A DNA stretch of 64,000 nucleotides from Pyropia haitanensis (GCA_008729055.1 SDUX01000010.1:434001-498000), one strand, 5' to 3'. Shown: positions 34,137 through 46,090, counted from the stretch's first letter. The notes: generated by a model from the sequence alone, not told the origin. Made by a program: numbers and translations.

Positions 34137-37118
34137 TCACGCAACGCTCCCCCAGCGGTGGCGGCGGCGCGCACCTCCTCCCTCCTCGGCCACCTCGATA
34201 GCCCCCTCCCCCGCACCGCCAAGTGCTCCCCCCCGCCCCCCCCGGGGGGACCACGCCCCCCCCACCCGCACTGCCGTCCGCACAGACACGGCGCGCGCCC
34301 CCGCGGCGGGCACGCCCGCCGCGCCACCAGGCGACGGCGCCGGCCGCTCCAGCGGCGGCACCCCAGTCGCGGCGCCCGTCCGCCAGCCGGCCCAGCCGAC
34401 GCTGCCGACCCTGCCGCCGGCTGGGGCCACTACGCCGTCGCTCCCCCCTCCGCGCGCCCGCCCCCCGCGCCTACCCACGTACCGAGCGGGCAGGGGCGGC
34501 GGCGGCGGCGCGTCATCGTCATCCGGGCCGTCGCCTGCGGCGGCGGCCGACCAGACCGGGCCCGCCGCCACGTCGGCGCGGCAGACGGGGCAGTCGGTGG
34601 ACCGCCTCGTCCACGCCTCGATGCACGCCGCGTGGTAGGCGTGCTCGCAGTGGAGCCGCCGGATCCACTCGCCCGCCCGTATGTCCTCGAGGCAGACCGT
34701 GCACGTCACGGATGTGCGGCGAGCGTCGACGGCCGGGGGGGAGGGCGGTGCGCCACCGCCACCACCGCCGCCGCCACCGTCACCAACGACAGAGACCGCG
34801 AGCACCTCCGCCGCGGGGGGTAGCCGCAGGATGCGGGGTGCGCCACAGCCAGCCGTCGCACACAGGGGCGAGTCAGACCGAAAGGCACACACGTGCCGTG
34901 GAGGGGGGGATGGTGGCACCGTCGCCGCCGCGGCCGCTTCACGCGGCGCTGCCGCCACGGCAGCCGTCGGCGGCAAGCTCCAGCTGCTATCCCAGCCACC
35001 CCGCCACGAGCCGTCTGCACCATCGCCAGCCATGGCGGTGGCCCCCGCCACCTGGGCGCTCGGCGCATCGCCGTCGCCGCGACTACCCCCCTCCCCAGTC
35101 CCCCATCCCCCCACAGGCGCCGCGGGCGGCGCCCACGGCCAGCCGCCCGCCGCCGCTGCTGGCTGCTCGCGCGCAAGGCGTGCCACTGCCAGCGGGGCCA
35201 CCACATCCAGCTCCTCAATCAGCACCGCCCGCGCGCGCCGCTCGCGGCCATCGCCGCCACTGCCGCCGTCGCCGTCGCCCGTGGCCCCCGGTGACGGGGA
35301 GCCGTGCGCGGAGCTGTCAAACGCGTCCACGCTCCAAAACTGGGCGCCCAGCGCGTCATGGGCCGACCCACCCGCCGACGAAACGGGGCGTCGGAGACGG
35401 CGGCGGCGACAGCGGGCGACCAACCGCCTCGGCCACCGCAGCGGCCGCGCGCCGTCGACGCCACTGCCACTGCCATCGACATTGGGCAAGGAAATCTGCT
35501 CCAAAGCAGGGTGGGTATGCTCCGCCCAGTGGGGGGGTGCCCAGCCCGGCGACGCCCACCCGCCGAGGGCGTCGGCGGCCTCGTCCCAGCTGGCGCTGCC
35601 ACCCCTTTCCTCCAACGCCCAGCTGTCGGCAGCAGAGACGACAGCAGCTCCAACCCCACCGTCGCCAATGTCGCTACTGCTGCCGATCCCACCACCGTCG
35701 ATGGCCGCCTGCGGCGGCCAAGAGTCCGAGAGGGACGCGCTGCTCCGCTCGCTGGCCCCACCACCATGGGCGCCATCGGCCGGCGCGCGGCGGCCGCGGC
35801 TCGCGCCAACAGCCGCCGCGCCCGATGGGTGCAGCACCCCCGTGTCGCTGCGGCGGTGCCGGCGGCGGCCGCGAGCAGCGACCAGGGGCGGGTGGCCGGG
35901 CGTCCACTCGGCTGGCGTATCCGCGCCGCCGGGCTCGTGGGCGTCTGTTTCGCCCCCGCGGCCGCGGAGGCCGCCGTCTACCCACGGCATCGACGAGGCG
36001 CGCGTCGACGTTGCCGCCGCCGCCGCTACCTCCGCCGTCCCCAGCACCGTAAAAGCCGTCCCCATCGCGTCGGGCACCCGCTCCGAATAGTCCCCATACA
36101 CATACGCGCGGCCGGTGGGGCCGCTCGCGCTCTCCACCACGCCGACAGAGTAGCGCGCGTTGTAGCCCGCAGCGGAGCGACCCGCCCCCCCCTCGTAAGT
36201 GCTGCCACCAGCGTCACGCGCACGAAACGGCCCGCGGGCGCCACCCTGCAGGCGCCGTAGCGGCGGCGGCACCGGTACCGGCGGCGGCACCGGGGGCAGC
36301 GCCACGATGGCGGCCCGTGGCCGGCGGCGAAACACAGACGCCAGCCGGGAGAGAAGCGGTGCCGCCACCACCACCCGCGAACGGTCGTCCAGGTGCGCAT
36401 CTGCAGACGAGGCAGCGGTCACGGCGGCTGTGAAGTCCGCTGTTGCCGCCGCCGACGCCGCCTCTGCCGCCGCGAGCTCCGCAGCCGCCGCCTCGTACAG
36501 GGCGCCACCGTTGGCACCGCCGGGAGAGCCCCCCGCCGCACTGCCCACCGTGCCGACCACCGCCAGAGGGGGCAGCGCGGGAAGGGAAAAAAGGGACGGC
36601 GTGGGGTCAAAGAGGGAGGCTGTCGCCGCCTCCGCGGGCTGCAGCGGCGGCGGTGGCGGCGATGCCGGTCGAGCGCCAGACCCAGCCGAAGCCCCTTCGT
36701 CGCCATTGTCGTCGCCGCTGCCGCTGCCGCTGCTGCTACCACCGCCGCTAACGCGGCCGCTGCCGCCGCCGCTTGCACTCCCGCCTTCGACCGTCAACAA
36801 GCTCTCTTCACTGCGGGTGCTGCCGACACTCTCCTCAGCGCTGTCAGAGCCACCAACCCCGGCGCCGCCAGCCATCGTGCCACCATGCGCGAGGCTACCA
36901 CCGCCACCTTCCCCCCCCCCCTCACCTCCTCCGGCGGCGCCACCCCCCGCCCACCTCCGCTGGGCAGCGTTGCCGTCAATCCCATTACTGGCTCCCTCCA
37001 GCGATACCACCGATAGGGACGGGGAGAGGGGCCGCGCAGCGGGGCGGCCGGCGGCGGCGGGGGGTGACGCCGCCACCGCGAGGGGGGCGGGCGCCGTCGA
37101 GCCGACGCCGCCGTCCAT
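34137..37118 (-). CDS. RING-H2 finger protein, probable E3 ubiquitin ligase
   Basis: 993 residues in one uninterrupted frame. The ATG at 37118 sits in a GCCGCCATGG context; the frame is open further upstream, but that part looks like leader. The C-terminal third carries a C3H2C3 RING-H2 domain (about 34576-34710): CTVCLEDI, then LHCEHAYHAACIEAW, then DCPVC, with spacing C-x2-C...C-x-H-x2-H-x2-C-x10-C-x2-C. The long N-terminal part is Gly/Ser/Ala-rich with acidic patches and short protein-like stretches (SYGDYSERVPDAMG-type). No transmembrane segment or other domain was recognised. The substrate is unknown; E3 activity is inferred from the RING alone. Confidence 0.9.
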   Translation of the reverse strand: MDGGVGSTAPAPLAVAASPPAAAGRPAARPLSPSLSVVSLEGASNGIDGNAAQRRWAGGGAAGGGEGGGEGGGGSLAHGGTMAGGAGVGGSDSAEESVGSTRSEESLLTVEGGSASGGGSGRVSGGGSSSGSGSGDDNGDEGASAGSGARPASPPPPPLQPAEAATASLFDPTPSLFSLPALPPLAVVGTVGSAAGGSPGGANGGALYEAAAAELAAAEAASAAATADFTAAVTAASSADAHLDDRSRVVVAAPLLSRLASVFRRRPRAAIVALPPVPPPVPVPPPLRRLQGGARGPFRARDAGGSTYEGGAGRSAAGYNARYSVGVVESASGPTGRAYVYGDYSERVPDAMGTAFTVLGTAEVAAAAATSTRASSMPWVDGGLRGRGGETDAHEPGGADTPAEWTPGHPPLVAARGRRRHRRSDTGVLHPSGAAAVGASRGRRAPADGAHGGGASERSSASLSDSWPPQAAIDGGGIGSSSDIGDGGVGAAVVSAADSWALEERGGSASWDEAADALGGWASPGWAPPHWAEHTHPALEQISLPNVDGSGSGVDGARPLRWPRRLVARCRRRRLRRPVSSAGGSAHDALGAQFWSVDAFDSSAHGSPSPGATGDGDGGSGGDGRERRARAVLIEELDVVAPLAVARLAREQPAAAAGGWPWAPPAAPVGGWGTGEGGSRGDGDAPSAQVAGATAMAGDGADGSWRGGWDSSWSLPPTAAVAAAPREAAAAATVPPSPPPRHVCAFRSDSPLCATAGCGAPRILRLPPAAEVLAVSVVGDGGGGGGGGGAPPSPPAVDARRTSVTCTVCLEDIRAGEWIRRLHCEHAYHAACIEAWTRRSTDCPVCRADVAAGPVWSAAAAGDGPDDDDAPPPPPLPARYVGRRGGRARGGGSDGVVAPAGGRVGSVGWAGWRTGAATGVPPLERPAPSPGGAAGVPAAGARAVSVRTAVRVGGAWSPRGGRGGALGGAGEGAIEVAEEGGGARRRHRWGSVA

Positions 37119-39425
37119 GGCGGCCGCCACCCCCACGCCGACGGCGTGACCGATGCGCCGCTCAGAGCCGCCGCCTCGCGAGCAAGAGGGGGGGAGGAAG
37201 GGGGGGAAACAAAAGCGGATGGGGACGCTGACTCGGGGAGGAGAGGCGGAGAGTGAAGGTGCCGCTGACGTCGACAGGCGGCGGCCAACAGGCGAGGCAG
37301 GCGCGTCGTCTTCTGCCGGCTGAGGTGGCAGAGGCCGGCCAAGAGAGTGGGGCGGGCCACCGACGACAAGGGCGGGGGGGTGGGAGGGGTGCGAGAGCGC
37401 AGCGGCCGGGAAGCGGGGCACAGCCGCTGGCGGGCGAGCACGAGTGGCGAGCCGAGTTGTCCCGCCTCCCCCTCCTTGCTCCTCCCCCCACACCGCCACG
37501 GCGACCACAAGTACGCCACGCCACCAGGGGAGACGGCGGCGGGCGTCCCACCAGCGGGCGTCGTGACCCCCCCACCCCGCCGCCTTCCCCTGCTGCCCTC
37601 GCAAAGCCCGTCCGCGGCGACACCCCCATCGCCGTGCCACAGCAGCGCCCCCCCCCCCCCCCCCTCCCTCCGCCTCCCGTGCGCTGCCGCCCCACTCACC
37701 CGACACCCGCCGCCGCCGTCCGGGCACGGGTCTCCCAACCACGCGGGCGCACGGCTCCTCGCCGCTCCCCACGCGAGCGCCCACAGCCGAGGGAGCTCAA
37801 AATCAACCCGCCCCTACCCCGCCGCCCCCCCCCCCCGACCGCCGCGCCCCAAGCCAAACGCCTCCCATGAGCGCCAGGCACGGGCGCACCCGCCCCAACT
37901 GTTGGCGTGCGCCGTGGCCGGGGCGCGTGGGCACGCCGCCAACCTTCCGGCCCCCCCCCCGCACCAAAACGCCGCATCACTCTCTGCTGGGCGGCGGCGG
38001 CGGCGGCGACAGAGCCCAGCACTCCGGCCGCTGCCACGCAGCACGGCAGCGCGCGTGGCCTTAAGGGCGCGGCCTCTGCCAGCGGGGCCCGCCGGGGGCG
38101 AGCGGCCGTGGCGTCGCCCGTCGGCCGCCAAGCCCGTTGCCGCGGCGAGCCGGCCAGCCGCAGGCTCCCCCCCCCTCGCGCCGTCGGCAGCCTACGCCGC
38201 GGCCGGCTGAGTGTCCGCAGGCCAACCGCGCCCTCCCGCCTCGCTCAACCTCCCCACCCTTCAGCTCACCGAGTGGGGGGGGGGTGAGGGGGAGGGCGGG
38301 AATGCGGCGTCATCACGAAGGCCCATGTGGTCGCCAGCGGCTACCGCCTTTGTCAGCGGCGCGCTGGGCTGTGGCCGCCACGGCGGGTGTGGCCGGCCGG
38401 CACGGCCCACGCTTGGGCCGGAGGCGGGCGGGCACGGGGGGCGAGACACTCTCCGCCAGGAGCAGCTACGGGGAGGGGGTTGGCCCAGCTGGACCAACCC
38501 TCTCCGTCCAGCCGCTGTCGGGGCCGAGCGGCATCCATTCGAGCTTGCGGATCCGGCCGGCAACGGACTGACACGCCCGCTGGTAATGGGAAAGTATCAG
38601 GGAGGCAAGTTGCTAGAAAAGTACTTGACGACGCCTTGTAGATTTTCGACCGGCACAGCCAGGAGCACTCGTCGCTCGGAATAATCGATTGGTGATCGAA
38701 ACGAGTCTGGGCGTTAATTCCATCATGTTCGCAGGCAAAGAGGAGCACTGGGCACCTCTTGGTGACGTGTACCAACGACGAGCATGCGTACACGGCCTTC
38801 GTCCAGAAGCACAAGAAACACTATCACACAGCGCTCGAGCGTGAGCACACACAAATACAGAGCGCGAGCAGAGAGAAGAAGAGTACACAAAGGCAGAGTT
38901 TGCGTCCTGGTGAGTCCCGCACCACCCTCCCCTGCCACCCTGTTGGCGGAAACCTCCCCTGCTATGAAACGCGCCGCACCGTAAAGCCATGACCCCACCT
39001 GCGCTTGCTCCCCGCCCCACACCTCGGGGTCGCCTCTACGGTGACGGCGGCAGGCAGAGGGGGGACGTGAGTCCGCTGTGGCCGCGGCGACAGCAGCGGC
39101 GGCAGAGTGCCAGCCCGTGGCCGCCACCCTGCCCACCAGCCGTCAGTGCTTCGCTCCGCTGCAGGGCGAGGTGACCCCGCAAGCCGCCTCGCATGCTTTC
39201 CAGTCAGGTTTTTCTTCGGGGCGCGCGCCGGCGGCGGCCGTCGGTCCCCTCCCCGTCACACAAAACAAGAGGGACTGCAGCAGCGGCTGCCGTCCCCCTT
39301 CATCCACCTCCTCCTCCACGGCCGCTTCCCCTAAAACGCATCCTCCCTCCCGCTGACCCGCGGCCGTGCCCCCCCTTACCTCCACGCCCCTCCCCGCTTT
39401 CCCCAGGCTGCCGAACCCGGCCGGC
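37119..39425. other. Spacer, PP2C 3' end to RING gene start
   Basis: 2.3 kb without a supported gene. The first 1.4 kb beyond the RING ATG is GC-rich and is probably leader and promoter. A less GC-rich patch at 38570-38960 includes ATAATCG at 38681-38687. From 39000 to 39425 it is GC-rich and probably PP2C 3' untranslated sequence. Confidence 0.45.
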
Positions 39426-42400
39426 CTAGAGCACCACCACCATCACCGAAATGTTGTCGGTGGACCCCCGGTCGAGTGCCGCCCGCACCAGCTTCTTGGC
39501 CGTCCCGCCCGCCCCCCCCCCCCGTCCGAGGCGGTCGCCCACAAACGCAACCACCTCTGCGTCGGTCATCACGTCCCAGAGGCCGTCGCATGCGAGCACC
39601 ACAAACGGCTCGCGGCGGCCCATGCCGCCCGCGCCGCCGCCTCCTTCCGCGTCGTCGGCGACGAGCACCGTCCGCGACAGGTGCGGGCTGCTGATCACCG
39701 CCCCCTTCATCGCGTGGTCGCCGAGCGCGCGCGCCACCGACAGCACCCCATTGACGCGCTTGCTCGTGATAAAGCCGCCCGACTCGGCCACCCGCCGCGC
39801 CTCGGACGGGTCCGACGCCTTGTGGTCATACGTGAGCCGCACGGGCCGGGCGTCACGGCAGAGGACCGCCCGCGCGTCGCCGACATTGGCGGTCAGGAGG
39901 ACGCGCCGGCGGCGAGTGCGGCGGGGGGGGCGGGGGGGGTAACCGGCCGGGAGGGGGTGGCCCCCGGGAGGGGGGGGGAGGGAGACGACCCGTCCTTGCT
40001 GCTGGAAGAGGGGAGAACGCGGGCACCGCCGCCGCCGGGATCGCCCCCCTCCCCCCTGTCGGCGGCCTTGTCTGCGGCCGTTCCGCCGGTAGACTCGACC
40101 GACGCCCCACTGGCGGCAGGGCGGAAGCCGACAAGGGACACTACCGCTGGGGTGACCTCGTCGGACGTCGAGACATCGAGGGGAGGGGTGCCAGGCGTAG
40201 CGGCACCACGTAAAGGCTCTGTCCCCGCAGCAGCCGCCGCCGCGTCGGGTGCGACCGTCGGCGCGTCTGCCGCGGCCACGCCAGCCGGCACCGTATCGAG
40301 TGGCACCTCGAGAGCGACCGGCGGGGCACCCACCGCCGGCGTAGCTCCGTTGGCAGGCACCACCGGCACGTCTCCGATGGCAGACACCACCGGAATGTCT
40401 CCGTTGGCGTGCGCCGCCAGGGGCGCCGCCGCCCCGGGCGCCTCCTCCCCCCGTGCGGCGGGAGGTGCGGCCACCCCGCTGCCAATACCCGCCACCGTTG
40501 GGACCATCCCGCTGCCAATGCCCGCCACCGTTGGGGCCACCGCGCCGCCGATACCCGCTGCCGCTGGCGGCATCGCCGCCGCGGCCACCGGTGAGCCCCC
40601 CCCCCCCTCCTCGCTCTCGTCCAGCGGCAGCAGCTCGTCCACCTCGTGGAGAAACATGGTCACCGCCGTCGTGCCCGCCATCAGGCACGTCCCATCCGCC
40701 AGCGCCGCGTCGGCACGCCGGTACGCGGCGGCCATGGCGCGCGGCGCGTCCGCGGCGAGGGCCCCCCGCCCCCCGCCGAGCACCTCCACGCCGCCGACGC
40801 CAATCGACACGACCACCCCCGCCGACGGGTCGGGCGCGTCGTCGGGCGCGAGCGCGGCGGCCTCGGCGGCCGCCGCGGCGGCCGCAGCGGCCGCCTCGTC
40901 CGCGCCGCGGGCGACCGCCTCAGCCGACGCGGCGGCGCCGGCGGCGGCGGCCGCGTCGCGGCGGCCAATGTCGAGCTCCTCCTCAAACAGCCGGTGCAGG
41001 ATGGTGGCGACCACGTCCACCGCAGCCCGCCCGCCGTGGCCGTCATAGATGCCAAAAAAGCCCGCGCCGCGATCGCCCAGGTACGCGTCGAGCACCACGT
41101 GCGCGTCCTCCATCGTCGGCCTGTGGCGGGGGTTGGGGTCCTCGGCAAAGCCCACCGCAGTGACACACCCCAGCCGCGGGGGGATGCCGGGGCCCCACCC
41201 GTTGAGCCCGTCCGGACCCGGCGACAGCGCCGCGCGCGACCCATCCTGCAATTGCGACGCGGGGAGGAGCCGGTTGCCGGCACCTCCACCGCTCGAGGAG
41301 GGGGGCGGCGTGCCCCGCCGCGACAACCGCAGCGACGCAAACGTGCGGCGGGCGAGGGAGGAGAGGGAGTTCCCAAAGTGGGAGGACGACTCGCCGTTGC
41401 CACCACCGCCCGCACCCGCCGTCGGGGCGCCGGTGGTGCCACCGCGGCCGCCCCCAGCGGCTGGTCTTTGTGCGCCGCCGTTGCCACCTCGGGCGTCCTG
41501 TTCGAGGTGGGCACCCGTCGGCGAGGTGGCCGCAGCGGCTGTCATGGCGGTAGTGGGGGCTACCACAGCGCCAGCAGAGCTGGTTTCACCGCCCGCCACC
41601 GGCGCGGCAGCAGCGACAGGCTGCAGCAGTGGCCGGTCCGCCACCCCGTTGGGCATGTCGGCCGGCACGACCCGGGAGGCCGCCATCGCTGCAGCTGCGG
41701 TTGCCGCAGGTTGTGGTAGCACAGTCAACTTTGATGGGGGTGCCCGAGGGGCGGCCGGTGGTGAAGCCACAGGGGCAGTCGCAGCAGCAGCAGCAGCTGG
41801 TGGTGCCGCCGGCTGTGAAGTGGTTCGTGCCGCGGGGCTAGCCACTGGCCGAGCCGCCGGTGATTCCCCCGTCGACGGCAGCGGCAGCGGCAACGCGGGC
41901 GTCCGTGGTCGAGGCGGCGCGGCCGAGCCTGGCGGCAGCGACGCGAGCCCCCCCGCCGCCGACGAGGCCGCCAGTGGTGACGACGCCGAGCGGGACGGTG
42001 GCGGTCGGGGGGCGGGCGCACCCGCCGGCAGCACCGCAGCAGCGACTGGGGGTAGTGGCCGCAGCGCGGCAGCGACGCGTGGCTGTGGAGGCTCTGGCGG
42101 CGGGGGCGAACGGAGCGGTGGCGGGGAGGTGCCCGGCGGCGGCGAGCCCGGCACCGCCGACGCGGCCGCGAGCCCCACCGGGGGCAGCAGCGGGCGCGGT
42201 GGCGGCGCCGGCCGCCGCCGCGGCGGCGCGGCCCCCGCCGCAGCCACGTCCGCCGCGGTCGATGCGACGGGCCAGCCGTCGCCGGTCGACGGCGACTCGA
42301 CAAGCAGCCGCACACGAGGGAGCGTCGACGTGGCAGGGGGTGGCTGCACCACTGCCGGCGGTGGCGGCGGCGATGCGCGCGGCGCACCCGCCGTCCCTCC

Positions 42401-42643
42401 CCAGGCTGCTGCTCCGAGGCGACCACCCGTCGTCGCGCCGCCGTCGCCGGCCGCAGGCGTCGCCGCCGCCGCCACCGCCGCCGCCGACGAGTCCGTGACG
42501 ACAGCGCCGTCGGCCAGCGGCGGACCGCCGCCGCCCCCCCCCCCCCCCCCCAGCGGCCGCGCCGGCAGGTTGGCCGCCGGCACCGCCGCGACGGGCACCA
42601 CCGTCGCGCGCCCCCCCGACACGACAATCCGCACGGCGGGGCG

Positions 42644-42676
<33 letters not shown>

Positions 42677-43537
42677 ACCGCCGCCGCCGCCGCCGCCGTT
42701 GCCGCGGCCATGGCCGCGGCCATTGCCGCGGCCATTGGACGACCCCGCAGACCCCGCCGCCGCGGCCGCGGCCGCAGCGGAGCTGTCGAGCGACAGCGAC
42801 CGGCGGCGGCGCCACACCCACGACCGTGGCCCGCCGCCGCCGCCGCCGTCGCCGCCCGACAAGCCCCGCGCAATCGCGGCGCCGACGAGGCCGCCGCGCC
42901 CCCCCCCCCCCCCCCTCCAGCAGCGTCTCCCCCCCCCCCCCCCCCCGCCCCCTCCCCCGCCCCCCCCCCCACCACCACCACCACCACTGTCCACCGCCGC
43001 CGCCGCCGCCGTGGCTGCCGCGTCGGCAGCGGGGGGTGGGGTGGAGCGCCCCCAACCGCGGCGCTCCCCCCCCCCCCCCCCCAATGACGGCCACGTCGTG
43101 CCCGTGCTCGCCCGCCGGCCCGCCGCGAGCCCGGCCGGCGGCGCCGACAGCGGCCGCGGCTCCCGCCCACCCCCCGTCCGCGGCGTGCGCCGCCGCCGGC
43201 GCGGGGTCGTCGCCCACCCCGCCCCACGGTCGCCCCGCCCCGTGCCGCCGCCGCCGCCGCCGCCGCCGTCGCCGCTGACACCCGTGCCGCCAAACGCGCC
43301 GCCGACGCGGCCGCCGACGCTGCCGCCGCCGACGCTGTCGCCAAACACGCTCGACGCGGGCGTCACGGGCAAGCTCCCCCCCGTGCCGGCCCGCTCCACC
43401 CCCGCTTCCCCCACCGCCGCGGCGCCCGCCCCGGGCGGTGGCGCCGCGGGGATGGTGATGCGGTGGCCGGTCGGCTCGTCCACATCGTCCGACGTGCCGC
43501 GGCGGAGCGATAGCAGGCGGCGGAAGCGGCTGCCCAT
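39426..43537 (-). CDS. PP2C-family (PPM) Ser/Thr phosphatase
   Basis: Metal-dependent phosphatase of about 1370 residues. The start MGSRFRRLL is a plausible N-myristoylation signal followed by basic residues. A ~750-residue Ala/Gly/Pro-rich N-terminal region follows. The catalytic domain then begins with DPNPRHRPTMEDAHVVLDAY and GFFGIYDGHGGRAAVD (metal-binding DGHGG). AGTTAVTMFL follows, then a ~250-residue insertion with degenerate repeats (PTVAGIGSG), before the domain resumes with LLTANVGDARAVLCRDARPV, LTYDHKASDPSEARRV, GVLSVARALGDHAMK, VLACDGLWDVMTDAEVV and DRGSTDNISVMVV. One frame switch lies at the G runs at 39920-39980, just before LLTANVGD; one missing base joins the two frames exactly. 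All core PP2C motifs are present, so it is probably active. Confidence 0.92.
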
Positions 43538-44235
43538 AATGCGGAAGGGCGGCCGGGTTGGGTTGGGGGGTGGGGGGGGGGGGGGCCGAGGGGGCGGGGG
43601 GGGGGGGGGCTGGCACTAGCCCACCCACCGCCGCCTCGTCACGGGCGGGGATCGGTGGGTGAGCGTGGGTGGGGGGAGGGGGGGGGAGCGCGCCGCGACA
43701 ACGAGCCGGCACTTCCCGATGCGACGGGCGAGAGGGGACCCGGCGGTGGCAAGCGGCTAGAGGGGAAGGGGCGAGAAGAGGCGGGGGGGGGGGGGGGAGG
43801 GGAGGGGAGGGGAACGGCGGGGATGGGGATGGGAATAGAGGGCAGCGGATAGGAGAGGAGGGGAGGGGCGACGCGAGCAGATGCGGCGGCGACCCGAGGG
43901 CCGGTGCGCCGCCGTGGGACGGGTGCCGCACGCCGCCGCACACCCGCCGCGGCAACGGGAAACCGGCGGAGGGGGGTGGACCGGTGAGGGGGGCGGGATC
44001 CGCGGCGGCGCAAGGGGCGGCGACTCCCGCAGGTGGATGGGATGGGCCACGCGCCGCCACTGCCGCCGCGGCGGCGGTGCGACGCCGGCGCGCGCCGCCC
44101 GCGGCCGCCGCGGGCGGGGGGGGGGGGGGGTCCACGCCGCCGCCGCGCGCACCCGCGTACCCCCCCGCACGCGCCGGCGGCGCCGCTGCCGCGGGGCCTC
44201 CGCCGCCCACCGGCCGCGCGCCCCCAACTGGGCGA

Positions 44236-44280
44236 CCGGCACCCCAGCAGCCGGCACCCCAGCAGCCGGCACCCCAGCAA
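44236..44280 (+). repeat. 15-bp tandem repeat, three copies
   Basis: CCGGCACCCCAGCAG occurs three times head to tail; the last copy ends in A. It is non-coding as far as can be told. Confidence 0.9.
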
Positions 44281-45242
44281 TCACCCCCCCCCCACAGCTG
44301 CCACACCCCCACCGGCGGGGATGCGCGGTTCCCCGCCGTGCGCGCTCCGCGGCCGCCGCGTTGCCACTGCGGGTTCCTCTGCGGCCGCGCCGCGGCGCGC
44401 GGTTGACGGCGCCCTCGGCGCGGCGTCCACCCCACCACGGTGGCAAGATGACGGGAGGCGAGATGACCCGGGTGGCGGCGCGGCGGCGCGGCGGTCGGGC
44501 GGCGCGAACGACAGTCACACGGGCGCGGCCGTGCCGGGCGCCGTCGAGGGTGGCGACGCGGCTGGTGGCGGTAGCAGTGGAGGCGGTTGCGGTCGAGGTC
44601 GGCGCCAAAGACGGCGGCGGGGGGCGGAAGGGGGGGGGGGAGGCGGTGGGGAGCGCCGCCGGCCCGTCGTCCAATGCAGACGGCCGCCGAGCGGCCGCTC
44701 GGGGAGGGCGTCGGGGTGTGGGAGAGACGGCGGACCAGGGGAAGGGGCGGGACGGGCAGCCCGCCCACTGCCGCCGCCGCCGCCCCACTGCCGCCGCCGT
44801 CGCCGCCGCGCCACCGTCGATCGCATTCGGGGCGCGCGGCGACCGCCCACGCGGCGGCACGAGGGCAGCGTCGCTGCCGCCGGCGGGCGTGGCGGCGGCA
44901 GCGTGTGCAGGCGCAGAGAGGCCCGGCGTCTCGTGGGCGCACGGGGGCGCCCAAAGGGGGGGACGATGCGCGGGGGCGCTGAGGGGGGGGTGGGTGGGGG
45001 GCCCCCCCGGGCGCCTCGAGAGCCGGTCGTTTTTTTTGGGTTTTTTTTTTTTTTTGTCCTTTGAATGCATCTGTGCGGCGCCGCTGGTGGGTCCCGCAGC
45101 GTATGGTCCCGGCATGGGGCACGATGGCGCCCGAGTGGTTGGCCCGGCGGGGCGGGCGCCACAGTGGCGGGACATGGGTGTACGCTGGCAGTGTTGCTGT
45201 CCACTGGGGCGACGGAGCGAACGGTGGAGGATGGATGTCACT

Positions 45243-45460
45243 CTGTGGTTGGACCACAGGTACACATTGGACAATGATGGTAACCACACGATCGACAGGG
45301 CGACTTTTCAATTACAGGAATCCGGTGAAGAAAGGAGGGGAGGAGGGAGGGGGGACGATGGAGGGGGGGGGGGCGGGCCGGATCACCTGTGATCAAACGC
45401 CCCCCAGAGGTGCTGAGGGGGGTTTGAAAACTGGATAACACCCTCCCCTGTTGTCAAACC
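45243..45460. other. Cluster of short inverted repeats (possible structured element)
   Basis: Perfect or near-perfect arms lie close together: CTGTGG/CCACAG (45243-45259), GATCAC/GTGATC (45381-45394), CAAA..CCCCCC/GGGGGGTTTG (45394-45426) and GGTTTGA/TCAAACC (45421-45460). The area is AT-richer than its surroundings. Either strand could be transcribed. No known RNA family was recognised. Confidence 0.35.
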
Positions 45461-45461
45461 C

Positions 45462-45470
45462 ATATATATT
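45462..45470 (+). promoter_or_regulatory. TATA-like element
   Basis: The string ATATATATT is one of very few TATA-like sequences in the window. It lies about 470 bases upstream of the DnaJ-type gene. The distance is long for a TATA box unless the leader is long, so the assignment is tentative. Confidence 0.3.
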
Positions 45471-45937
45471 GAAACTGTGCCAGTTCCCACCTTTGACCGT
45501 CGCCTCGTGGCTTGCCAGCGGATACCTGGCTCGCGTGGCCGCCAATTTCCCTGCAAATGTGCGGTACATTCGGCCGATTGGTGCCAGGCCGTCTTCAAAT
45601 GCCACTGTCACAACTGAGAGAATGTTTTGTATTTGTTTACCTCCCAGACGGTAGATGGCTTCCACGAGGGCAACTGCGGAGCGGCGCATCCCCAACCGCC
45701 GCCGTGACCGTAGGATCCCAGCTGGACGGCCCCACCGCTCTGGCCGCTGCCACCGCCGCCGCCGTCTGGCGCCGCTCGGCCGAGGTGCTTCCCCCTCCGT
45801 CCGCCCAGCCCGACCTGCCGCCGCCCCCTCAATACCCCAGACGACAACATACAGCCACCGGCAGACCACCTGGTGTCAGGTTTCCCTTCCCCCTCCTCTG
45901 ACCCTGCCGTCGCCGCCGACTCGCGCGCGGCACCGGG

Positions 45938-46090
45938 ATGGCGGCCTTTGTCGGCGCCGCCGCGGCGTGGCGGCCGCCCCCCGCAGCAGCGGCGGCAGCG
46001 CCGGCGGCAGAGCGGCCGCCGAGGAGGGGCTTGCGCCTGTCGACGGCGCCGGGCTGGCCCGCACCTGGCTCGCCGGCGGCCGCGACCGCC

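Larger units (their letters stand above)
43538..45937. other. Divergent intergenic region, PP2C / DnaJ-type gene
   Basis: 2.4 kb with no supported gene. Positions 43560-45010 are GC-rich with G and C runs and a 15-bp repeat; this is probably PP2C leader and promoter. T8 and T15 runs occur at about 45030-45056. From 45060 to 45650 GC falls, and a cluster of short inverted repeats plus a TATATAT string lie about 470 bases before the plus-strand ATG. Confidence 0.45.

Noticed and set aside
33272..34327. Minus-strand open frame downstream of the RING gene
   Set aside because: Different frame from the RING protein, no motif, and placed where its 3' untranslated region should be.
41838..45311. Minus-strand open frame of 1157 codons overlapping PP2C
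   Set aside because: Shadow of the PP2C frame and its leader; rich in Arg/Pro and without domains.
45393..45869. Minus-strand frame with ordinary amino-acid composition (KGGNWHSFNIYGFDNRGG)
   Set aside because: It sits in an AT-richer intergenic patch, which by itself yields normal-looking residues; no family recognised and no start or splice context. Mentioned only as part of the inverted-repeat finding.
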